A DNA stretch of 32,290 nucleotides from Candidatus Olsenella stercoravium (GTDB taxonomy: Bacteria; Actinomycetota; Coriobacteriia; Coriobacteriales; Atopobiaceae). Under the pieces are notes generated by a model. That model was given only the letters and a program-made list of their open reading frames with translations, was not told the origin of the DNA and did not search any database. Shown piece by piece: positions 25,288-32,290 of the stretch (positions are counted from its first letter, which is position 1; the number at the start of each line of letters is the position of its first letter). The position numbers were made by a program, and so were the translations under genes. Location of the stretch: NCBI GenBank assembly GCA_019116265.1, contig DXBZ01000063.1:1-32290 (forward strand), given 5' to 3'.

Positions 25288-26439
25288 ATGAGCGAGAGCA
25301 TCAACATCGGCCGAACCATCGCGCGAGAGCGTCGTCGCAAGGGCATCACGCAGGAGGCACTGGCCGCCCACCTCGGCGTCTCGAAGGCAGCCGTGAGCAA
25401 GTGGGAGCTCGGCCAGAGCCTTCCGGACGTGAGCCTGTTGCCGCGCATCACCGCGTACTTCTCGCTCACCCTGGACGAGCTCTTCGACTGGCGCGACGAG
25501 CTCTCTCAGGAGGAGTCCGCTGCACTCTATGCCGAGGTATACGCACTGGGCGAGAAGGACCTTGGCGCCGCGCACGAGCGACTGCGTGCGCTTGCCTCGG
25601 AGCACTACTCGGACGCTAACCTGCTGCTCATGCTGGCGTCGCTCCTCACGGTCTGGGCGGGCGGCATGGCTACGCCGTTCGCGTCGGCGGGCGAGAAGGA
25701 CAGCGTGTCCGATGCCGACGGTCTTACCGACGAGGCGCTCGCCCTGCTCGACCGCGTGCTCGAGGTGGCAACGGACCCCACTGCCCTGTATCTCGCGCAG
25801 CAGCAGAAGGCCACGACGCTCTTCCAGGCAGGCAGCTACGCAGAAGCAACGACGCTGCTGGAGTCACTCGTGCGCCGACAGGACACGAGCGCCCCGACGA
25901 TGCTTCTGGCCTCTGCCTACCGCAAGCTCGGCCGCAACGACGAGGCCCTCGACCTTCTGCAGGCGGAGCGCCTGCGCGCGGCGAGCTTCGTGCTCTCGGC
26001 GCTCATGCAGGAAGTGGGGATGCGAGATGATGCGGCATTTGCGCGGGTGGCTGGCAACGCCGCAGAGGTGGTCTTTGAGGCTCTCGACATGGGCGCGGTG
26101 AACCCGTTTTTCTCGGCAACGATGTCCCTCGAGGTGGCGGAGGTACTGCGCAAGGCTGGCGAGAAGGACGGTGCGCTCGAGGCGCTTGCGCGAGCAATCG
26201 AAGCTGTGACCCTGGAGCATCAGGACGCGACAGACTCTCCGCTCTGGGATCGCATGGCCGACCGTCTCGACCCCGCCTGTGCCGGCGAGGCATGGGCCGA
26301 GCACAAGGCACGTCAGGCAGGCGAGGCAAGATTGCTCATTCGACAGGGTCTCGCCGAGCGCACATCGTCTCCTGAGTGGCAGAGGATTGTGAGCGACAAT
26401 CCTCGTTACCGCGACATTCTTGCGAAGACTCCGCGCTGA
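25288..26439 (+). CDS. XRE-family HTH regulator with TPR-like C-terminal region
   Basis: IGRTIARERRRKGITQEALAAHLGVSKAAVSKWELGQSLPDVSLLPRITAYFSLTLDELF. Confidence 0.88.
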   Translation: MSESINIGRTIARERRRKGITQEALAAHLGVSKAAVSKWELGQSLPDVSLLPRITAYFSLTLDELFDWRDELSQEESAALYAEVYALGEKDLGAAHERLRALASEHYSDANLLLMLASLLTVWAGGMATPFASAGEKDSVSDADGLTDEALALLDRVLEVATDPTALYLAQQQKATTLFQAGSYAEATTLLESLVRRQDTSAPTMLLASAYRKLGRNDEALDLLQAERLRAASFVLSALMQEVGMRDDAAFARVAGNAAEVVFEALDMGAVNPFFSATMSLEVAEVLRKAGEKDGALEALARAIEAVTLEHQDATDSPLWDRMADRLDPACAGEAWAEHKARQAGEARLLIRQGLAERTSSPEWQRIVSDNPRYRDILAKTPR

Positions 26440-26962
26440 TGCTCCGCGTGACGATCTCGTCCTCGTCGCGTCCGGTCACCATGCAGTAGATGATGAAGAC
26501 GAGGCGGACGCCGAGGTTCAGGAACAGCAGCGCGAATATGAACCCGAGGCCGCCTAGGACTACCTGCTGGATGATCGACGTCGGCCCGACGATGAGAACG
26601 AATTTCACGGTGTCGAGCACCCTGAGCGCGAAGGCTGCCGCCGCGACCGCGACGATGACACGTGCGGGCAGCCAGACGCGGCAGACCGCCTGGAGAGACC
26701 TGATGGAGCTCATGATGAGTATCGCGAAGACGAAGAACGCAACGCCGAAGCCCGCGGCGCAGCCGAGCGTGAAGCCGAGGTCGAAGGGCTGATCGTTCGC
26801 CCGTGTCCCCGCGAAGCCGACCGCCGCGCCGAACGCCGCTCCCAGCAGCGCGAATATGACGTACACCACGACGTCGAGACGCCTCTTGCCGTGGATGACG
26901 TCACCTGCGTACTGCATCTCGTCGGACGTGGGCAGCCTTACGAACACAGCCATGCGGAGCAT
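26336..26962 (-). CDS. Multi-pass membrane protein of unknown function
   Basis: 4-5 hydrophobic segments; RBS-like AGGAAAGG upstream of the start; 104-bp 3' overlap with the convergent gene. Confidence 0.6.
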   Translation of the reverse strand: MLRMAVFVRLPTSDEMQYAGDVIHGKRRLDVVVYVIFALLGAAFGAAVGFAGTRANDQPFDLGFTLGCAAGFGVAFFVFAILIMSSIRSLQAVCRVWLPARVIVAVAAAAFALRVLDTVKFVLIVGPTSIIQQVVLGGLGFIFALLFLNLGVRLVFIIYCMVTGRDEDEIVTRSISAESSQECRGNEDCRSQSSATQETMCARRDPVE

Positions 26963-27119
26963 CCTTTCCTAAGGGTGCGCCTAGGGTAGTCGCGCGCCAC
27001 GTGCCGTGCGTAACGAGCCGGTAAGCGCTCTGACAGGGTTTGTGGCGCGGTCCCGTGGGAAAGGACGGTATCGTAGCCATAGGACAGGTTGCTTGGAATC
27101 GGGGAGGCGTTTGCGCGTG

Positions 27120-28019
27120 TTGTCCGGTCGAACAGGACGAAGCGTTGCCTTCGCGTTCGCGGCGGCGGCGCTCTATGCGCTGAGCACGCCGTTTTCCAAG
27201 GTGCTGCTTGCCGATATCGCGCCGAACATGATGGCGGCGTTGCTGTACCTTGGCGCGGGCGCCGGCATGACGGTGCTTTCGCTCGCTGACGGCGTGCGCG
27301 GAGACGCGGGCGAGGCGCGCGGACGGTCCCTCGAGCGGACGGACGTCCCCTACGTGGCCGCGATGGTCGCGCTCGACGTGGCGGCGCCCCTGCTGCTCAT
27401 GGCCGGGCTCTCCCTCTCGTCGGCGGAGAGCGTCTCGCTGCTGAACAACTTCGAGATCGTGGCGACCGCCCTTATCGCCCGCCTCGCGTTCGGGGAGCGG
27501 GTGGGGGTGCGTGCGGCAGTCGGCATCGGTGCCATCTCCCTGGCGTGCGCTCTCCTGTCTTGGGACGCGGGCGCGCGCGGGTTCTCCGCCGGCTCGCTTC
27601 TCACGCTTGCGGCATGTCTGTGCTGGGGCATCGAGAACAACTGCACGAACAGGTTGTCGGACTGCGATCCGGTCAAGGTCGTCGTCATCAAGGGGTGGGG
27701 CTCTGGCGCGGGCGCGCTCGTCGTGGCGCTCTGCGCGGGAGACGCCCTGCCGATGCTCGTCGACGCGTGGCTCGCACTCCTGCTCGGGTTCGTCTCGTAC
27801 GGGCTGTCGATTGCCTGCTACGTGCGCGCCCAGCGCGACCTGGGAGCGGCGCGAACGAGCGCGTTCTACGCGGTGAACCCCTTCATCGGCAGCGCGCTGG
27901 CGTTCGCGCTGTTCCGCACGCCGCTCGCCCCGACGTTCGCCGTCGCGCTCGTTCTCATGGCGCTCGGCACATGGCTCGTGGCGCCGCGAGAGCCTAGTGC
28001 GTCTCGCCCACCAGCTTGA
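27120..28019 (+). CDS. EamA/DMT superfamily transporter
   Basis: SVAFAFAAAALYALSTPFSKVLLADIAPNMMAALLYLGAG; 8-10 TM segments; start uncertain (ORF opens at 27006). Confidence 0.85.
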   Translation: MSGRTGRSVAFAFAAAALYALSTPFSKVLLADIAPNMMAALLYLGAGAGMTVLSLADGVRGDAGEARGRSLERTDVPYVAAMVALDVAAPLLLMAGLSLSSAESVSLLNNFEIVATALIARLAFGERVGVRAAVGIGAISLACALLSWDAGARGFSAGSLLTLAACLCWGIENNCTNRLSDCDPVKVVVIKGWGSGAGALVVALCAGDALPMLVDAWLALLLGFVSYGLSIACYVRAQRDLGAARTSAFYAVNPFIGSALAFALFRTPLAPTFAVALVLMALGTWLVAPREPSASRPPA

Positions 28020-28317
28020 GGCCGATGACGCACGCCACAAGGCCCGCGATGAGCAGGGTCTTTGCCCATGAGAACGACTCCGCGCCGGAGGCGACGCCCC
28101 ACGCCACCGTGAGCGCGGCGCCGATGCCCACCCAGACGGCGTATGCCGTGCCCAGCGGAATCGTGCGAACGGCGTGGCTCAGGCCGAGCATGCTCGCCGT
28201 GAGGGCGACGAGAAACACGATTGAGGGGACGGGCTGTGAGAAGCCCTCGGAGCGGTCGAGGGCCTGGGCCCACACGGCCTCCATCGCGCCCGACACGACC
28301 AAGATGACCCAATCCAT
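27994..28317 (-). CDS. gdx: SMR family transporter, SugE/Gdx-like guanidinium exporter
   Basis: MDWVILVVSGAMEAVWAQALDRSEGF...IPLGTAYAVWVGIGAALTV; guanidine-III riboswitch upstream. Confidence 0.9.
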   Translation of the reverse strand: MDWVILVVSGAMEAVWAQALDRSEGFSQPVPSIVFLVALTASMLGLSHAVRTIPLGTAYAVWVGIGAALTVAWGVASGAESFSWAKTLLIAGLVACVIGLKLVGETH

Positions 28318-28335
28318 GGCAACCTCCAAGATTAT

Positions 28336-28375
28336 GCGCCGTCTTTGCGATTCTGGTACGGCTGCCCTCGTCAGA
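28336..28375 (-). ncRNA. Guanidine-III (ykkC-III) riboswitch
   Basis: Minus strand TCTGACGAGGGCAGCCGTACCAGAATCGCAAAGACGGCGC matches the remembered guanidine-III core (GGACGAGG...GCCGTACC...AAGACGGCGC) and keeps TCTG/CAGA pairing; lies next to the SD of a Gdx-like gene. Confidence 0.88.
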
Positions 28376-28426
28376 GACCCGTTGGGTCTGGGGCATCGTA
28401 GCACAGGTGGCTGCCATGTCTCAAAA

Positions 28427-28639
28427 GAGGTTTGGGTTCAAGTTTTAGCGGTTTCTCGAGTAGGCGGTTACAGAACTCCAGCTCAGCGGGGCGGGTTGTC
28501 TGCCGGCCCTGACGGCGTGAACCCAAACCGGAAAACGGTTTGGGTTCACCACGAGCCTATAGTGCAAAAGCGCGAAGCCGTTACCTGCACGTATGTAACC
28601 TGATACTCGCGAAACCGCCGGAACGTGAACCCAAACCTC
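28427..28639. repeat. 213 bp composite inverted-repeat element with four GTTTGGGTTCA termini
   Basis: Outer GAGGTTTGGGTTCA/TGAACCCAAACCTC; inner GTGAACCCAAACCG-GAAAA-CGGTTTGGGTTCAC; no long ORF. Confidence 0.8.
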
Positions 28640-28783
28640 GAGAGGCGGTGTCTGCGCCTTGCTTTGTGCCGAGTTGGAGGCAGGCAGTTTGCCGGCGAGC
28701 AGCTGCGCAACGGGCTGTTTCTTGTGTGGCTTCGGGCGTGCGGTGACAATGGCCTTACCGAGAGACCCGAGCGAGGAGGACCC

Positions 28784-29611
28784 ATGGCCATCAAGGACGT
28801 CATCACCGCCATCCGCAAGGAGGCGGGCATTACGCAGGAAGAAATGGCGCGCAGGCTCTACGTGACGCGGCAGGCCGTCAGCCGCTGGGAGCAAGGCGAG
28901 ACGACCCCCGGGATCGACATGGTCAAGCTCATCTGCGTCACCTTCGGCGTGCCGCTCGAGCGCTTCTTTGACATGCCCATGAGCTACTACTGCCAGTGCT
29001 GCAGCATGCCCATCCCCGACGAGGAGATGCACGGCACCGAGGCCGACGGCTCCAAGAGCGTGGACTTCTGCAAGTTCTGCTACGACCACGGAGACTTCAC
29101 CGCCAAGGGCATGACGATGGACGAGTTCATCGAGGCCACGGCCCCCATGGAGGCCAAGGCGCTCGGCGTCTCCCTCGACGAGGCGGTCTCGCTCATGGCC
29201 ACGCTGCTGCCGCATCTCAAGCGCTGGCGCGAGGTCGCCGAGAACGAGGCGGCCTACGGCGAGGAGGTTCGGGCTGCCTACGGCGACGAGGTGATGGATA
29301 CTGCTAACGAGAAGTACGTGGCGATGGGGGAGGCCGCCCACCTGCAGGCCGAGGAGCTGGCGCTGGCCATCAACGAGCAGCTGCGCCGCGCTATGGAGGC
29401 GGGAGACCCGGCCGGTCCGGAGGCGCGCAAGCTCGTTGCGATGCACGGCCACTGGCTGCGCATGTACTGGCCGGATGGCCTCTACACGCCCGAGGCCCAC
29501 AAGAGCCTGGCCGATGGTTACGTCTCCGACGAGCGGTTTCGCGCGTACTACGAGAAGGTGGCCCCAGGCGCTGCGCAGTTCCTGCGCGACGCAATCCACG
29601 CGTGCGTGTGA
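28784..29611 (+). CDS. XRE HTH regulator with zinc-ribbon and TipAS-like domains
   Basis: ITQEEMARRLYVTRQAVSRWEQGETTPGIDMVKLICVTFGVPLERFF; CQCCSMPI...CKFCYDHGDF; TipAS-like MHGHWLRMYWPDGLYTPEAHKSLADGYVSDERFRAYYEKVAPGAAQFL. Confidence 0.85.
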   Translation: MAIKDVITAIRKEAGITQEEMARRLYVTRQAVSRWEQGETTPGIDMVKLICVTFGVPLERFFDMPMSYYCQCCSMPIPDEEMHGTEADGSKSVDFCKFCYDHGDFTAKGMTMDEFIEATAPMEAKALGVSLDEAVSLMATLLPHLKRWREVAENEAAYGEEVRAAYGDEVMDTANEKYVAMGEAAHLQAEELALAINEQLRRAMEAGDPAGPEARKLVAMHGHWLRMYWPDGLYTPEAHKSLADGYVSDERFRAYYEKVAPGAAQFLRDAIHACV

Positions 29612-29689
29612 TTCGGCTTCAGGAAGCGTGCCCTGGTTCACACGGTGCACCTTTCTTCCTAATCCGGTTATCGAGCCTTGGTCACTTTA

Positions 29690-29769
29690 ACCTAGCGAAT
29701 TGCGAATCATCTACTTTTGCTAGGTTATCCTAGCAAAAGTAGATATTTGAGAAGTTGCTAGGATATAAT
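29690..29769. promoter_or_regulatory. Promoter region with four GCTAGGWTA half-sites and a 16-bp perfect hairpin
   Basis: ATCTACTTTTGCTAGG-TTAT-CCTAGCAAAAGTAGAT at 29709-29744; fourth half-site TTGCTAGGATATAAT merges with a TATAAT box. Confidence 0.65.
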
Positions 29770-29811
29770 CAGCGCCATGAGTCGCGCAGCATGACCGGAT
29801 AAGGGGGCCTT

Positions 29812-30990
29812 ATGTACGAGCGAGCTTGCGTGGGCCTGTTGGCGGAGCGTCTCAGCGAGCCACGGCGCTTCATCCAGATCGTGGTCGGATCGCGACAGAC
29901 GGGCAAGAGCACCGCCGTGGGCCAGGCGCTCTCTCGTGCGGAGATCCCCTGTGTCGAGTTCGCCTTCGACCGCCCGCGGGACCGACGCGCTCGCAAGCTT
30001 GAGGAGGTCTGGGAGTCCGCCCGCGAGGTCGCCGAGGACGGGGGCGAGGTTATCCTCTCCCTTGATGAGGTGCAGAAGGTTCCCGACTGGGCCTCGACGG
30101 TGAAGTACCTCTGGGACGAGGACACAAGGTGCGGGCGCAGCGTCAAGGTCGTTCTGACGGGGTCCTCTACGCTCACCCTGAAGCGAGGCGTGTCCGAATC
30201 CCTCAAGGGGCGCTACGAGCTCATTCCCTCGACGCAGTGGACCTACGGCGAGTGCCGAGAGGCCTTTGGGTGCACGCTGGAAGAGTATCTCTACTTTGGC
30301 GGCTATCCCGGTGCGGTGCAGCTCCGCGACGACGAGCCCCGATGGAGCGCCTATGTGCGCGACGCCATAATCGAGCCCACGCTGACGCAGGACATCCTCG
30401 AGATGGAAACGGTTCGCAAGCCCGCGCTTCTCCGTGCGCTGTTTGAGGTGGGAGCCGCATATTCTGCCCAGGAGATCTCCTATCGCAAGCTCCTCGGGCA
30501 GCTCGACGACCGGGGCAACACGGATACCATCGCACACTACTTGGAGCTGCTCTCGCACGCGGGGCTTATGAGCGGCCTCAGAAAATACGACGAGAAGATC
30601 CTCAAGGAGCGCGGCAGCTCGCCGAGGCTGCTCGTGCACGACACCTCGCTCATGGTGGTCGCCTCGGGAGAGGACAGGGCGAGACTGCTTGAGGACAGCG
30701 ACCGGCGCGGCCACCTTGTAGAGACAGCGGTCGGCACCTACCTTCTTGCCCGGTCGAAAACGGAGCACTTCTCGGTCAACTGGTGGAGGGACGGGTCGGC
30801 AGAGGTTGACTTCGTGGTGACGCAGGGGAGAAAGAGAACCGCCATCGAGGTCAAGAGCGGCCGCGTCAAGAGCCTCAGGGGACTTGGCGAGTTCGTTCAG
30901 AGATATCCGGGAACTTATGCCCTCGTCATCGGCTCTGACGAGTTCCCCGTTGAGGACTTCCTTCTGGGAAGGGTCCCGCTCTTTCAGTGA
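29812..30990 (+). CDS. AAA ATPase with DUF4143 domain
   Basis: VVGSRQTGKSTAVGQALSR, VILSLDEVQKVPDW, VVLTGSSTLTLKRGVSESLKGRYE, EVDFVVTQGRKRTAIEVKSG. Confidence 0.92.
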   Translation: MYERACVGLLAERLSEPRRFIQIVVGSRQTGKSTAVGQALSRAEIPCVEFAFDRPRDRRARKLEEVWESAREVAEDGGEVILSLDEVQKVPDWASTVKYLWDEDTRCGRSVKVVLTGSSTLTLKRGVSESLKGRYELIPSTQWTYGECREAFGCTLEEYLYFGGYPGAVQLRDDEPRWSAYVRDAIIEPTLTQDILEMETVRKPALLRALFEVGAAYSAQEISYRKLLGQLDDRGNTDTIAHYLELLSHAGLMSGLRKYDEKILKERGSSPRLLVHDTSLMVVASGEDRARLLEDSDRRGHLVETAVGTYLLARSKTEHFSVNWWRDGSAEVDFVVTQGRKRTAIEVKSGRVKSLRGLGEFVQRYPGTYALVIGSDEFPVEDFLLGRVPLFQ

Positions 30991-30998
30991 GGTGCGCT

Positions 30999-31381
30999 AT
31001 GGATCTCTCGCGTATCGACGCCCGCCTTCTCTCGCGACCCGGCGCCACCAAGGCACTCCATGGGAAGTGGGGCCTTTGGTCTACTGGGTTGGCGACAGGC
31101 AGTTCGCCTGCGAGTTCACGGTTTCGTCCGATGCCAAAGCGCCCTACGCGGGGCGCCACCTGCTGTCGCTCAAGTGCGACTCCGACCGCATTCTGGAGCT
31201 ACGCGCCGAGTACCCGGATGCGATTCTGCCCGGCTATTACTCCGACGGGCGCACGTGGATTTCGCTCGACCTTGACGCCGACCTGCCCGAGGGACTCCTG
31301 CTCGAACTGTGCGACATGAGCTACGACCTCGTCTTTTCCAAGCTGCCGAAGCGCGTGCAACGAGAGATCTCCGGCGAGTAG
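30999..31381 (+). pseudogene. MmcQ/YjbR-like protein, frameshifted
   Basis: MDLSRIDARLLSRPGATKAL in one frame, then PWEVGPLVYWVGDRQFACEFTV...YYSDGRTWISLDLDADLPEGLLLELCDMSYDLVFSKLPKRVQREI in another; shift near 31055-31065. Confidence 0.65.
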
Positions 31382-31547
31382 CCGCTACTCCTCTTCGGAG
31401 CCCGCTTGGTACCGAGCGCAGCACATCAGCTTCGCGACGAGCGCCACGACTTGGGGCCGCTCCAGCTCATGACTCAGTCCACGCCGATATGAAGGGCACC
31501 TCGACCGTAGCATCCTAGCGCCATCCCGATTTGGTTCAAAGGTATTC

Positions 31548-32255
31548 TCATCGGGTTTGCACAGGCGAAGGCCCCTCACAGAGGTCAACCTGCTCCACCT
31601 CTGCCTTCGCCGCATCCCTCCACCTCGCTGGCGAAAGGCCGTGCATCCGGGCGAAGGCTGCGGAGAAGCTCGTGGAGGAGCGGTACCCGACCTCTCGCGC
31701 CACCTCGGCGACACCCCTCCCGGCCAGCAGCAGGGCCCTCGCCTCGCGCATCCGCCGCGCGGCTATATAGGCCGACCAAGAGCTTCCGGTCGCCCGTCTG
31801 AACAGGAGCTTGAACTTGGTGATTCCCATGTCGGCGGCTGACGCAGCCTCCCCCTGGCTCGCGCCCTCCCGCCATCGCGCGTTCGCGAGCTCGATGGCGG
31901 CAAGGATGCCGGTTCGTGCGCTGCCTTCCTTCGGAAGAGCTGCTGCCGCGGTCCCGACAAGCGAGCCGAGAAGGACCTTCGCCGCCCCCTCGTAGACAAG
32001 CGCGGCGCCCGGCGCGGCGGGATCGGCGTCGGAGATCTCGCCGAGCGCGGAGAGGACCCCGGGGGCCCAGCCCACGCTGTGCCGCGTCTCGGTGAGAAGG
32101 GACGAGATCCCCTCGATGGACCTCCATCCGAGCTCGGCGAACGCGCCCCGGAGCGCACTCTCGAAGTACTCGACCTCCGCGTAGGCGAAGTGCGAGCCGG
32201 CCGGCACGGGCGTGGTGACCCATCCCTCGCGCGTCTCGATGTAGGCGATCGCCAC
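31548..32255 (-). CDS. AraC family transcriptional regulator (N-terminus may extend past the window)
   Basis: SAADMGITKFKLLFRRATGSSWSAYIAARRMREARALLLAGRGVAEVAREVGYRSSTSFSAAFARMHGLSPARWRD; frame stays open to the window edge. Confidence 0.88.
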   Translation of the reverse strand: MAIAYIETREGWVTTPVPAGSHFAYAEVEYFESALRGAFAELGWRSIEGISSLLTETRHSVGWAPGVLSALGEISDADPAAPGAALVYEGAAKVLLGSLVGTAAAALPKEGSARTGILAAIELANARWREGASQGEAASAADMGITKFKLLFRRATGSSWSAYIAARRMREARALLLAGRGVAEVAREVGYRSSTSFSAAFARMHGLSPARWRDAAKAEVEQVDLCEGPSPVQTR

Positions 32256-32290
32256 GGGATCCGCCGCGCCGCCGCGCCCCTCGCTCGCTG

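Noticed and set aside
1-32290. tRNA/rRNA genes or complete transposase genes
   Set aside because: None recognised by eye; the repeat elements lack an encoded transposase in this window.

Overview
High-GC actinobacterial window, with a codon style and gene content that look like Coriobacteriia (Olsenella/Atopobium-like; inference). The left ~18 kb is a purine/selenium-molybdenum hydroxylase accessory locus: ygeX (dpaL), ygeY, ygeW, arcC, a ModE-HTH/MocA-like fusion, a hydantoinase, ridA, yqeC, yedF, a DUF3343 protein, a cysteine-desulfurase-like enzyme, a YqeB-XdhC fusion, a FecCD-type ABC importer, a THEP1-like NTPase and a DUF364 protein. The right part is accessory: two ABC efflux systems, a GntR regulator, an ABC ATPase with an N-terminal RelB/DinJ-like domain divergent from a DinJ-like antitoxin/TacT-like GNAT toxin pair, an XRE-TPR regulator, an EamA transporter, an SMR (Gdx-like) exporter preceded by a guanidine-III riboswitch, an XRE/zinc-ribbon/TipAS regulator, a DUF4143 ATPase, a frameshifted MmcQ/YjbR-like gene and an AraC regulator. 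Main unexplained signals: (1) the 10-mer CGAGAAGRAC occurs ~26 times on both strands, in genes and between them, including a perfect inverted pair just after a stop codon, as expected of a DNA-uptake-type or other genome-wide signal; (2) a family of 27-33 bp palindromes with a conserved GGGAC(A/T)GTCCC core and covarying outer arms, sitting at gene ends and partly arranged as ~70 bp doublets; (3) several larger 110-213 bp inverted-repeat elements; (4) the RelB/DinJ-ABC ATPase fusion next to a toxin-antitoxin pair, the module being flanked by an imperfect ~32 bp direct repeat; (5) a ModE-like operator upstream of yqeB-xdhC. All calls come from reading the sequence; no searches were run.
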